Part shown: one piece after another, positions 25,541 to 36,305 of the stretch | Layout of the letters: the number at the start of each line of letters is the position of its first letter | How positions within the stretch are numbered: position 1 is the first letter of the stretch | From: Hyphomicrobium_A sp964493785 | Lineage (GTDB): Bacteria; Pseudomonadota; Alphaproteobacteria; Rhizobiales; Hyphomicrobiaceae | NCBI GenBank assembly: GCA_964493785.1 | Contig: CAZBPM010000009.1 | Coordinates: 70,114-134,113, forward strand | DNA length: 64,000 nucleotides | Reading direction: 5' to 3' | Program-made: the position numbers and the translations under genes | The notes under the pieces: model-generated | Told to the model about the DNA's origin: nothing | Databases searched by the model: none | Seen by the model: the letters and a program-made list of their open reading frames with translations, nothing else

Positions 25541-26740
25541 CTACTGAGCGCGCTCGTCCACCACCATGTCAGTCATCTCGACGACCTCCAGATCCTTCGT
25601 GGTGACACGCATGAGCTGGCGCAGGTTGTCCATGTTCCAGTGTTCATTTGGAACGCCGCTGATGAAATTGTCGCTGCCGTTGTCGGCGAGGATCATCCCG
25701 TATTTCTTCAAGGCCTCGAGGATCACCTTGGCCTCCGGCGCAAACCCGGACGTATCGAAGTCGGCTTTCAGGCGCACGCGCATGCCCATCGGCGGCAGGT
25801 CGTCGTCGTTGTGCGAGCTCGCCCAATGGCTGGCCGGTGGAACGTACGCACGGCGTGTCTTGGAGAGCGTGAAACGTATGGCGTGCTCCAACGCGCCTTT
25901 CTCGACCACCTCGTCATACCGCACGAGCCCCGGCAGGATAGGCAGGCCCGCCGCGTCCGCCGATGTCCAGGTCGCCGGGCGCACCTGATTTTCCTTCAGG
26001 TTCCAGATCGCGCCGCTGTCCGCCTTCCATCCGCCGTTGCCGTCGGGAAATGCGTTGAACAGCTCCCAGAGCTGCCAATTGTCGCGATCGACCACCAAAA
26101 TGTGCCGATCCCCGCTACCGTTAGGGCCGCCCTCAATCGGCGCGTCGGCAGGCACGGGATAGGGCCCCGGATCGCTTTCGTCCGCGTAGGTGAATGTCAC
26201 CGGCACCTTCGCCTGGTCGCCGCCGACGACGACATAGGGAATGCCCATGGGCGCGCCTTCCCATACGGTACCGAAGTCGGCCCGCAGCGGCTTATCGAGG
26301 CCAACGCGGGCGAGAATTTTCTCGGAGTTTGGATCAACCGGCGATTGCGAGATGTCCGCGTGCCACGGGCTGTCGTCAGGGAGTAGGCGCCGGCCTCCAA
26401 GGCTGACATTAGGCCCGAGCGACACCTTGCTCTGCGCCGAAGCCGGTGCCTCACCGGTAGACGATTTTTCCTCGGCGCTTTCGGCTGCCGGCCGCGCGGG
26501 GGCGGCGCCGAGCTTCTTCAGGTAGGCACGCGCCAGGCCGGCGTGAAAACCGGTCGGGTAGCTCTCGAGAAACACGTTCCAGCCTTCGACCGTGCCCAGT
26601 TCCTTCGCCGCCGCGAACGCTTCTTTCGCCGTGACGTCGTCCTGCGCCTGTGCGGCGGACACTCCGATTGGAATCCCCGGGTCGACGAACGGAATGAGCG
26701 GCGCAGCCACGAGAATAATGGCGAGTCCCAGGCGATTCAT
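25541..26740 (-). CDS. Secreted conserved protein of unknown function
   Basis: Exported 399-residue protein, signal peptide MNRLGLAIILVAAPLIPFV with cleavage near AQAQ. Residues about 35-75 resemble a short TPR-like helix pair (NVFLESYPTGFHAGLARAYLKKLG), followed by an Ala/Glu-rich linker. The large C-terminal domain has RHILVVDRDNWQLWELFNAF, AAGLPILPGLVRYDEVVEKG and ALKKYGMILADNGSDNFISG. These motifs recur in bacterial secreted proteins of unknown function. It is first in a two-gene unit with the 233-residue protein. Confidence 0.75.
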   Translation of the reverse strand: MNRLGLAIILVAAPLIPFVDPGIPIGVSAAQAQDDVTAKEAFAAAKELGTVEGWNVFLESYPTGFHAGLARAYLKKLGAAPARPAAESAEEKSSTGEAPASAQSKVSLGPNVSLGGRRLLPDDSPWHADISQSPVDPNSEKILARVGLDKPLRADFGTVWEGAPMGIPYVVVGGDQAKVPVTFTYADESDPGPYPVPADAPIEGGPNGSGDRHILVVDRDNWQLWELFNAFPDGNGGWKADSGAIWNLKENQVRPATWTSADAAGLPILPGLVRYDEVVEKGALEHAIRFTLSKTRRAYVPPASHWASSHNDDDLPPMGMRVRLKADFDTSGFAPEAKVILEALKKYGMILADNGSDNFISGVPNEHWNMDNLRQLMRVTTKDLEVVEMTDMVVDERAQ

Positions 26741-26803
26741 GCGCGTTCCTTACCCACGGTTCCGATCGCCACGGTAAGGTGCGCGCACGGAGCTTACAAG
26801 GCT

Positions 26804-28717
<1,914 letters not shown>

Positions 28718-28721
28718 GACT

Positions 28722-29483
28722 TCACCTTTGGCTGCGGGCCGGTGTTGAGACGGCAACGATCGGCCCGAGGGAAAAACCGAAGTCGTTGCGATTGAGATCG
28801 CTCGAGTAGACACGGCAGATGGAGCCGTCGAGATAGAGCGCATTGGGCGTCTTGAGCACGTCACGGAATGCGCGTGCGAACTGGTGGAAGGTGACGGGAT
28901 CGTCGGCGAGCGCGAAGATCACGCGCCGTCCCTTGACGCCAACACCGTTGCGGCGATTGCGCGAGGTGCTTTCTTTCAGGAAGCGCGGATGCAGCTTGCC
29001 GTCGACGACCAGCATCGGCCCGGACTGAGTTGCGAAAGTCGGTTTGATCTTGCGGCGCAGATACGCCTGCGTTTCCAGCACCCCGGCCGTCTTGCCGTCG
29101 ATGTAGAACACGCCGTTGGGCTTCATGCTGAAGTTTCCAGGCCCGTTCGCCGTGGAAATCCGCTTCAGCTCCCGGCCGTTCTCGACGTACAGCCCCACCG
29201 GCGAGCGGTCCTCGTGATACATCCCCGCATTCATCGCAAAGGTGAGTGTGTGGCCGCGCTTGGCGAGGGCGTCACGCACGCGCTCGAACTGCCCGAGCGT
29301 CGTGCCCGTATCATCGCGCAGGAACAGCTCGATCCCGTCGCGCGCGTCGAACTCGCAGACGACGTAGCGCGCGCCTTCGATCGTGTCCTTGCGGCAGGCG
29401 GCCTCGCTCGCACCCGTCGTCGCCAGCAGCGCGAGCGCCGACACGAATAGACTGAAGATCTGCCTTGCTGTGCAGCGCGCCAT
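28722..29483 (-). CDS. Secreted phosphodiester glycosidase domain protein (DUF2233/NAGPA-like)
   Basis: Exported 253-residue protein, signal peptide MARCTARQIFSLFVSALAL cleaved near ASEA. The domain matches the NAGPA/phosphodiester glycosidase family: FAMNAGMYHEDRSPVGLYVENG, FSMKPNGVFYIDG, GPMLVVDG and a C-terminal NALYLDGSICRVYSSD. Family members hydrolyse sugar phosphodiesters. Its ATG is two bases after the TPP aptamer and thiC follows 4 bp later, so it should be repressed by thiamine pyrophosphate. Its link to thiamine is unexplained. Confidence 0.88.
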   Translation of the reverse strand: MARCTARQIFSLFVSALALLATTGASEAACRKDTIEGARYVVCEFDARDGIELFLRDDTGTTLGQFERVRDALAKRGHTLTFAMNAGMYHEDRSPVGLYVENGRELKRISTANGPGNFSMKPNGVFYIDGKTAGVLETQAYLRRKIKPTFATQSGPMLVVDGKLHPRFLKESTSRNRRNGVGVKGRRVIFALADDPVTFHQFARAFRDVLKTPNALYLDGSICRVYSSDLNRNDFGFSLGPIVAVSTPARSQR

Positions 29484-29484
29484 A

Positions 29485-29577
29485 TTCCGTCCCTTCGCCG
29501 GTACGAACCGGATCAGGTTCTAAGGGTGCTCACGCTTATAGCGCGATCTCAGCCGGTTCACCGGCGCCCCTCGGAAC
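29485..29577 (-). promoter_or_regulatory. TPP riboswitch (THI element)
   Basis: The minus strand carries the conserved aptamer parts in order: GAGGGG and CTGAGA in the pyrimidine-binding arm, then ACCCTTAGAACCTGATC, GGTT and ACCGGCGAAGGGA. The closing stem P1 pairs 29485-29489 (ttccg) with 29572-29576 (cggaa). The Shine-Dalgarno AAGGGA of the next gene lies inside the aptamer's 3' strand and the ATG is at 29483, so ligand binding should block ribosome access directly. Confidence 0.95.
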
Positions 29578-29625
29578 GTATCTAGTGTGCGCAATAAGAC
29601 GCGGAGATGCAACCCCGCCCCCGGG

Positions 29626-31110
29626 TTACGCCGCCGCGCGTGCCGCAGCAGCGCTTGCCACCCAGTCTTTGATCTTGTCGTCGGCGGGCGGGCCGTCCTG
29701 CCGCAACAGGCGTTGTCCTTCGTGCGTGGCTGCATAGCGCAGCACGGCAGCACACAAGACGCCGGGATCGGCCTCGGCGACGGCGGCGGCATCGCCGTAC
29801 CCGGCGCCCGTCAGGAGCTGTGCATGCGTGCCGCGCAATCCCGGAACATCCATCACCAGTTGCGCCTGGCTCTGCCACAGCCGCATCGCGTTTGTGTTGA
29901 TGCCCAGTGGGCGCAGCGTCGCCTCCAATGCGGAAGGATCGGCGGCAATCAGGTCTGCGACGGTGAAGATGCCGGCCTCCGCCAGTCGCTGCGCCGTGCG
30001 CGTCCCGATCGAAGGCGCGGCCTCAACATCGTCGGACGCTTTGAGGAACACGCGTGAAGGTTTCGTCTGCGCGGCGGGCTCGGCTTTCGCTGCTGTGACA
30101 GCAGGGGCCGTGCGAGGCACCTGCGGCGCGACGGCGCTTGCCGGAGCAGCTTCGCTCTTGGCGATGCGCTTTGCACGCTCGGCGGCTTGTTGCGCCAGCT
30201 TCGGCGCCAGCACTTCCTTAGCGTGCAGGTCGCGCACCGCGCGGTCATCCTCGGGCAGCGTTGCCTCGACGCGACCCGTCGCCTGCAGCTCGTGATACAT
30301 CGCCAGCACCTGCGCCTTGTCGGCGGCATTGGCGAGCTTCTTCTCGATGAACTTCACCGGGATCTGCAGCGCGGCGAGGAACGCTTCAGCCGTGAGCGAC
30401 ACATCCGGCGGAGCAGCGCCGCTCTCGGCCAGCGCGCGCTCCAGCACGCGTGCAAACCCGCCCGATGCCTGGGAGATCAGCTCGGCGACCAGCGCCCGCG
30501 CCGTCTCATCGAGCCCGGCCGGCGGGTCCGCCACGCCGCGGTGGATGTCGTAATGCGCGATGAGCTTCTCGTATTGCTTGTTGGACGTGTCCGCGCCGAG
30601 GCACACCGTTTCCTTCAGCCAGTTCGCCCCCGTCGGCACCGCGATCGCGCTTCCTGCAAAGCGCTCGCGTCCGAGTGCGGCCAACGCATCGTAAGAGCGG
30701 TTGATGCTCCATTCGCAAGCGCGATGAATGGCATTCTCCGCCTCTGTCTGGCCGGTGTGGAACGGATGAAACGGATCGGTGAAGTAGTGGCTCAGCACGC
30801 CCGCCGCGTAGGCGCTTTCTTCCCACGCGCCCGCACGCAGCTTTTCAAGCAGCGTGCCGTACCACTCCGCCGCCTTCTCCGGCGCCCCGCCCCAATAGCT
30901 GTCGCGCACGTGCAGGACGTGGTTCTTGAAATCCTTGAAGGTGTTGTCGGGCGCCTTCGATCCCTCGAGATACGCCGCGACGTGCTTGAGAAAGAGGTTC
31001 TGCCATCGTGCGGCGTCGGTCCCCTCGATCAGGCTGAGCGCATCCAGCGCCAGCTTGTGGTGCGTGCCGTTGGCGTGGGCTGCGTAGACGATGCGATAGA
31101 GAAAATTCAT
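29626..31110 (-). CDS. Zinc-dependent phospholipase C-like domain fused to DUF4332
   Basis: Protein of 494 residues with the start MNFLYRIVYAAHANG; the frame to 31242 is not needed. The N-terminal region (about 1-230) has a phospholipase C/S1-P1 nuclease-like arrangement of His and Asp: AAHANGTHHKLALDAL, GVLSHYFTDPFHPFHTGQTEAENAIH and LIAHYDIHRG. An Ala/Pro/Lys linker follows. The C-terminal 140 residues are a DUF4332 helix-hairpin-helix domain (PSIGTRTAQRLAEAGIFTVADLIAADP and DVPGLRGTHAQLLTGAGY). No signal peptide is evident, which is odd for a phospholipase C. Confidence 0.8.
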   Translation of the reverse strand: MNFLYRIVYAAHANGTHHKLALDALSLIEGTDAARWQNLFLKHVAAYLEGSKAPDNTFKDFKNHVLHVRDSYWGGAPEKAAEWYGTLLEKLRAGAWEESAYAAGVLSHYFTDPFHPFHTGQTEAENAIHRACEWSINRSYDALAALGRERFAGSAIAVPTGANWLKETVCLGADTSNKQYEKLIAHYDIHRGVADPPAGLDETARALVAELISQASGGFARVLERALAESGAAPPDVSLTAEAFLAALQIPVKFIEKKLANAADKAQVLAMYHELQATGRVEATLPEDDRAVRDLHAKEVLAPKLAQQAAERAKRIAKSEAAPASAVAPQVPRTAPAVTAAKAEPAAQTKPSRVFLKASDDVEAAPSIGTRTAQRLAEAGIFTVADLIAADPSALEATLRPLGINTNAMRLWQSQAQLVMDVPGLRGTHAQLLTGAGYGDAAAVAEADPGVLCAAVLRYAATHEGQRLLRQDGPPADDKIKDWVASAAAARAAA

Positions 31111-31279
31111 GCGGGCGCTCCGGGGCGAGCCTGTTCGCCGCGACGCTAGGCGAGTCGCACCCCTCCGCAAACGCGCGAGCCAGCGCCCCTGCAACTTATG
31201 CGTGGATGATGTGCCGTCGTGGGCTGCCGGCTTGGCCACCAAAGGCGGCCAGGGCCCAAGGGGCCCCGCGCCAGGCGCG

Positions 31280-33403
31280 CTATTTCCCTTCGCGCCACCA
31301 CGCGAGCGAGATCAGCATCAGCAGAGCCGCCAATGCGCCCAGGCCGGTGAACATCGGCGTCAGCTTCACCCCGCGGGTGACGAACGCCTGACGGTCCTTC
31401 AGCCCGAGCCAGCCCGATCCGGCGAGCACCTTCGCACCCGACAGCATCGACACGCGCGGCACCGCCACGGCCGCCGGATCGGCGCGCGTCGCCTCGGCCG
31501 ACGAACTCATCCAGAATGCGCCGCCGCCGGTCGCGTCGATGATCGGTTGCAGCTTGGCGTCGGTGGCCGTCACCTCGCTCATTTCCAGGGGATCGTCGAT
31601 GCCGGCGTGCGCCACCGCGGTCAGCTCGCCCTCGGGCGCCCGCGTCTGCGCTTTGTAGAGCCCTGGGATCTTCACATCCACGCTCGCGCGCCACGTCCCG
31701 TTGCCGGCCGGCTCCAGCGTCACCTGCGAAGCCTCCCCGCCGGGACCCGAAATCGTCACCGGCTCGACCTTGTCTTCCATCGAGCGGCGCTCGAGGGTCA
31801 GGCGCAAGCCGCGTGCGCTGGCGACCAGCCGCTCCTCCTCGAGGTCCGGCTCCTTCATTAGCCAGTGCGACAGCCGTCGCAAAAGATCACTGTGCGGGCC
31901 GCCGCCTTCATAACCGCGCGCCCACAGCCACGCCTGATCCGACGTCAGCAGCGCCACGCGGCCCTTGCCCTTGTGATCGAGCACCAGCAGCGGCTCGTTC
32001 TCGGCGCCGTCCATCAGCGTGCGGCCATGCTCGGGCTGCACCTCGACCTGCCGGAACCAGCGGCCCCACGTCGGCTGCGAGCCTTTTGCGCCGGAGCCCT
32101 GCAGCCCCTGCGTGACCGGATGCTTGCGCCCGTCGTCCGTCAGCTTGGCCTTGAACGGCTCCGACAGCACGCGACCGGTCGGCACCGCCGGCAGCACCGG
32201 CGACAGCGGCGTGCGGAACAGGGACAGGTTGCCGGCATAGTCGTCTCCTGCCGCGACCAGCAGCGCGCCGCCATGCTCTTCGACGTAGCGCGCGATGTTG
32301 TCGTAGTACGGGAGCTGCAACAGGCCCCGATGCTGATAGCGATCGAAGATGATCAGGTCGAAGTCGTTGATCTTCTCCGAGAACAACTCGCGCGTCGGGA
32401 AAGCAATCAGCGACAGCTGGTTGATCGGCGTGCCGTCATGCTTCTCCGGCGGACGCAGAATGGTGAAGTGAACGAGATCGACGGCCGCGTCCGACTTCAG
32501 CAGGTTGCGCCACGTGCGCTCGCCCGCATGAGGCTCACCCGAAACCAGCAGCACGCGCAGGTTCTCGCGCACGCCTTCCGCCGCGATCACCGCGCGATTG
32601 TTCGCCGCCGTAAGCTCGCCCGGCGCCGTATCGAGCTCAACCTCGAGAATGTTCTGGCCCGAGTGCGGGAACGGCATCTCGATCTTGACCGGCTTGCCGA
32701 CCATCGTCGTGACGCGCTCATCGGGCCGTCCTTCGCGCCGGATTCGAAGCTCGATCGGCTCGATGGTGCCGCCCTTCTTGCCGGACTCGCGCACCGCGAC
32801 CTCGATGTCGCGCGACTGCCCGACAATGCCGTAGCGCGGCGCCGACAGCACCTCGATGCGGCGGTCGAACTCATCCGGTGCGCCGGTGATCAACGCGTGC
32901 ACCGGCGCATCGAAGCCGAGGGCTGCCGCCGACTTCGGCGCATCGTGCACCTCGCCGTCGGTGATCATGATCACGCCCGCGAGACGATCCGGCGGCGTAT
33001 CCGCCAGCGCCTTGTTGAGATCGGAGAACAGATGCGTTCCCGGTGATGTCATGTCGCCCGGCCGCGACGCCGGCACCCACTTCACCTGCAGGTTTTGGAT
33101 CTTGCCGAGCTTGGCTTCTAGGTTCGCCTTCACGGCAGCCGTCTGCGCCTTGCGGTCGCCCAGTGTCTGGCTGGCGCTCTCGTCCACGATGACGATCGCG
33201 ACGTTGGCGAGGCTCTCGCGCTGTTCTTCCCGCAGCGTCGGATTGGCGAGTGCAAGCAGCACCGCGGCAATCGCAGCCGCGCGCAGCACCGCACCGCGCG
33301 AGCGTCGCCACACGAGATAGCCCGTCAGCAGCAGCGCGAGTGCGCCCGCGACCCAGAAGAACGGGCCGGGCAGCATTGGAGCGAAATCGATCGACCAGTT
33401 CAT
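31280..33403 (-). CDS. Membrane protein with VWA-like and glutamine amidotransferase-like regions (MoxR operon)
   Basis: Last gene of a four-gene MoxR operon, 707 residues. Two N-terminal helices (FFWVAGALALLLTGYLVW and AAIAAVLLALANPTL) precede a VWA-like region starting NVAIVIVDESASQTLGD, with VIMITDGEVHDAP. A later class I glutamine amidotransferase-like fold (LLVSGEPHAGERTWRNLL, DLIIFDRYQHRGLL, GALLVAAGDDY) follows. A final helix (LGALAALLMLISLAWW) is near the C-terminus. It starts 10 bp after the DUF4159 gene. The operon is typical of alphaproteobacteria; the biochemical function is unknown. Confidence 0.85.
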   Translation of the reverse strand: MNWSIDFAPMLPGPFFWVAGALALLLTGYLVWRRSRGAVLRAAAIAAVLLALANPTLREEQRESLANVAIVIVDESASQTLGDRKAQTAAVKANLEAKLGKIQNLQVKWVPASRPGDMTSPGTHLFSDLNKALADTPPDRLAGVIMITDGEVHDAPKSAAALGFDAPVHALITGAPDEFDRRIEVLSAPRYGIVGQSRDIEVAVRESGKKGGTIEPIELRIRREGRPDERVTTMVGKPVKIEMPFPHSGQNILEVELDTAPGELTAANNRAVIAAEGVRENLRVLLVSGEPHAGERTWRNLLKSDAAVDLVHFTILRPPEKHDGTPINQLSLIAFPTRELFSEKINDFDLIIFDRYQHRGLLQLPYYDNIARYVEEHGGALLVAAGDDYAGNLSLFRTPLSPVLPAVPTGRVLSEPFKAKLTDDGRKHPVTQGLQGSGAKGSQPTWGRWFRQVEVQPEHGRTLMDGAENEPLLVLDHKGKGRVALLTSDQAWLWARGYEGGGPHSDLLRRLSHWLMKEPDLEEERLVASARGLRLTLERRSMEDKVEPVTISGPGGEASQVTLEPAGNGTWRASVDVKIPGLYKAQTRAPEGELTAVAHAGIDDPLEMSEVTATDAKLQPIIDATGGGAFWMSSSAEATRADPAAVAVPRVSMLSGAKVLAGSGWLGLKDRQAFVTRGVKLTPMFTGLGALAALLMLISLAWWREGK

Positions 33404-33413
33404 GCGCGCCCTC

Positions 33414-36305
33414 TCATTGCCCGAGCCTCTCGAGCAGTGCTGGCACGTGCACCTGATCGGCTTTGTAGTTGCCGGTCAGAGCGTGCATGACGATGTTGAT
33501 GCCCGTGCGGAACGCCATTTCGCGTTGGTCCTCGCCGCCGCCCACGGTCGGATAAATCGGCCGTCCGCCTTCATCCAGCGCCCACGCTGCCGCGAGGTCG
33601 TTCGGCGTGACGATGATCGACGTGACGCCGTCCGACACGCGCGCGCGGCGGCTCTGATCGGCACCGCCCGAATTGTCCAGCGCCTCGACCCAAAGCTGCC
33701 CGCCATCCCAGCGACCTGGGAAGTTGCGCAAAAGGTAGAAGGCCTTCGTCAGCACGTGGTTTTCTGGAACCGGCTCAAGCCGCGGCACGTCGAGCTTGCC
33801 GATGATCCGCTGCAACGCGCTCTCGCCTAGGCCCGGCGCAACGCCGCCGGAAACGCCGCGGCCATAGTCCTGCGTATCAAAAACGATGAGCCCGCCCTGC
33901 TTCATGTAGGCGTCGATCTTCGCCAGCGTCTCCTCGGGCAGAGGCTTGGCGTCGGGCAGAACGGGCCAGTATAGCACCGGATAGAACGAGATCTCATCCG
34001 TCAGGATGTTGACGCCCATCGGCCGCCCCGGCTCCACCGCCGTGCGCACCGCGAGCAGACGGCCGAGTCCATCGAGGCCCATCCGGCTGATGTCGTCGAC
34101 GCTCTGGTCGCCTGTCAGCACATAGCCGAGCGTCACCTTGCTCGTCGCCTCGATCGCGCGCTCGTCCAGCGCTTGCGTGCTCCGTGCGCCCTGACCGGGC
34201 GGCGAGGCCAGGTCCTGGGCTTCGGCCCGTGGCGTCGCGATAGCGAACATGCATGCGCCCGCGAGCAGCATCGCCATTGCCGCATGCGCAGGTCGGCGCG
34301 TGCCACGCCCGAACAGCAAGCCGCCCTGCAGGAAGATGACCGCCAGGATGTCGGCGAACAGCAGCGCCAGCGCCGCCAGCAGCAGCCACGATTTCATCGG
34401 CTTGGCGCTTTCACTCGAATAGCTGAGACGTTCGGTCTGGGCAGGCATCGACGGCAACGGCGCCAGCACGCTCTTCGGACCGAGCACATTCACCGCGTGC
34501 GGCGCTCCGCCTGCACCGTAGTAGCCGGGCGGATGATCAAGGCTCGGCACCAGGTCGCGCACTTCGGTTGCGGAAATTGGCTGCGCCGTCGGCGGCGGCG
34601 GCGTCAGCACGCCATATCCGTCGAGCGTCTGTAACGGCGGCAGCACTGAAGGCGTATCCGGCGCACCGGCTTCGTTCGTCGTATTGGCCGCGCCACCACC
34701 ATCGCCGACGCCCGTGCCGAGCGCGGAGATACGACGCAGCATTTCGACGAACAGGCCAGACAGCGGCAGGTTCGACCAGTCCGAGTTGCCAGTCACGTGG
34801 AACAGGATGATCTGACCTTCGCCCAGCTTACGTTCCGTAACGAGCGGCGTGCCGTCCTGCAGGCGCGCCCACACGTGCACGTCCGGCCCAAGCATCGCGG
34901 GATCGGCAAGAACCTGCCGGCTCACCGTCACCTCCGGCGGAACCGGAATGCCAGCGAACAGGCTCTGGTCCTCGATGGCCGCAAGCTTTTGCGGCGAAGA
35001 CCACGACAGCGCGCCGCCCAGCGTCCGTCCGCCGACACGCAGCGGCACCGGCAGCAGATCGTCGCCGCCATTCTCCAGTCGCGGCCCTGCGAAGCGCACG
35101 AGAACGCCACCCTTCTTCACCCAATCCTCGACGTGCTTGGCAGCTTCACCCGAGAGGGTTCCGATGTCGGCCAGCAGCAGCACGTTTGCATTCTGCGACA
35201 GCGCCTCTTGAATGCCGGCCGCCAGGTTCGAGCCCTTCGGCTTGATCAGCTCGGCATAAGGTGTCAGCGCCTTCTCGATGTAATAGAGCGGGGCAAGGAG
35301 CGGCTGAGCCTGCTCGCGGTTCTCGCCCGAGATCAGCGCCACGCGATGCCATTGCGAGCGCGCATCGATCAGGCTGACGGCACCCGCCGAGCGCTCGCCT
35401 GCGATTTCGACGCGTCCTACCTGATTGCGCAATTCCAGCGGCAACTCGAATGGGACCGTCGCGTTCGTCTCGCCGGCGCCGAGCTTGAACGGCGACTCCG
35501 CAAGGCTCTGTCCGCGCGTTGAGATGGCATGGACGAAGCCGTTGCGCGCTCCGCCGTCCGGCCGGAGAACGCGTGCTTCCAGCTTGCCGCTTTCGCCAAT
35601 GCTGGCCGAAATGCCGAGCGGCTCCGATGCGCGCGCATCCGCGATCACCGCGAACGTCGCGCCATCGGCGAGCGCACGCAGTTTGTCTGCGACTTCGCCT
35701 GCCTTGCCGTCATGGTCGATGTCGTCGCTCAGCCACACAACGCTGGTGCCGCCGGAGCTGCCCGCGAGCGCGGTCGAAAGACCGCCCACGGCGCCGAGAC
35801 GATTGGGAGCGAACGGTTGCGGAGCAAGCGCCGCAGCCGTCGAGCGCGCATCTGACGGCGCTTCGATTTTTGCCGTGTACGCCTTCGTCGTGCTCGCAGT
35901 CGGCACGATCACCACCGGACGGTTCTGGCTCTCCGCCTCGCCGATCACCTGCTCGATCATGCGCTCGCGTTCGGTCCAGTGCGCCGCCGACGCCCATCCG
36001 TTGTCGATGACGATAGCCACGGGGCCGCTGCCTTTGAGCGCGGCCTCGCGCGAAGGATTGAGCACCGGCTCGGCGAGCGCAAAAATCAGTAGAGCCGCCG
36101 CAAGCAGCCGCAGCAGCGTCAGCCACCAGGGCGACGCCGCCGGGGTCTTCTCGGCGTTCTCCAGCCCGACCAGGATGCGCGTGGGTGGAAAGGTCACCTG
36201 CTTGGGGCTCGGGGGAACCGTGCGCAGCAGCCAATAGATGATCGGAAGCGTCGCCAGCGCCGCGAGCAGCCAAGGATTGAGGAAGATCAGTCCGCCGAAG
36301 CTCAT
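33414..36305 (-). CDS. DUF4159 and BatA domain membrane protein
   Basis: Large 963-residue protein. The N-terminus is a BatA-type double-transmembrane domain (FLNPWLLAALATLPIIYWLL, LLRLLAAALLIFALAEPVL), followed by a VWA-like stretch VAIVIDNGWASAAHW. A central amidotransferase-like region (NVLLLADIGTLSGEAAKHVEDWV) and membrane helices near residue 650 come next. The C-terminal DUF4159 domain begins around TSKVTLGYVLTGDQSVDD and contains YPVLYWPVLPDAKPL. Its ATG overlaps the DUF58 stop (ATGA at 36302-36305). It probably works with the MoxR ATPase in an envelope complex. Confidence 0.9.
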   Translation of the reverse strand: MSFGGLIFLNPWLLAALATLPIIYWLLRTVPPSPKQVTFPPTRILVGLENAEKTPAASPWWLTLLRLLAAALLIFALAEPVLNPSREAALKGSGPVAIVIDNGWASAAHWTERERMIEQVIGEAESQNRPVVIVPTASTTKAYTAKIEAPSDARSTAAALAPQPFAPNRLGAVGGLSTALAGSSGGTSVVWLSDDIDHDGKAGEVADKLRALADGATFAVIADARASEPLGISASIGESGKLEARVLRPDGGARNGFVHAISTRGQSLAESPFKLGAGETNATVPFELPLELRNQVGRVEIAGERSAGAVSLIDARSQWHRVALISGENREQAQPLLAPLYYIEKALTPYAELIKPKGSNLAAGIQEALSQNANVLLLADIGTLSGEAAKHVEDWVKKGGVLVRFAGPRLENGGDDLLPVPLRVGGRTLGGALSWSSPQKLAAIEDQSLFAGIPVPPEVTVSRQVLADPAMLGPDVHVWARLQDGTPLVTERKLGEGQIILFHVTGNSDWSNLPLSGLFVEMLRRISALGTGVGDGGGAANTTNEAGAPDTPSVLPPLQTLDGYGVLTPPPPTAQPISATEVRDLVPSLDHPPGYYGAGGAPHAVNVLGPKSVLAPLPSMPAQTERLSYSSESAKPMKSWLLLAALALLFADILAVIFLQGGLLFGRGTRRPAHAAMAMLLAGACMFAIATPRAEAQDLASPPGQGARSTQALDERAIEATSKVTLGYVLTGDQSVDDISRMGLDGLGRLLAVRTAVEPGRPMGVNILTDEISFYPVLYWPVLPDAKPLPEETLAKIDAYMKQGGLIVFDTQDYGRGVSGGVAPGLGESALQRIIGKLDVPRLEPVPENHVLTKAFYLLRNFPGRWDGGQLWVEALDNSGGADQSRRARVSDGVTSIIVTPNDLAAAWALDEGGRPIYPTVGGGEDQREMAFRTGINIVMHALTGNYKADQVHVPALLERLGQ

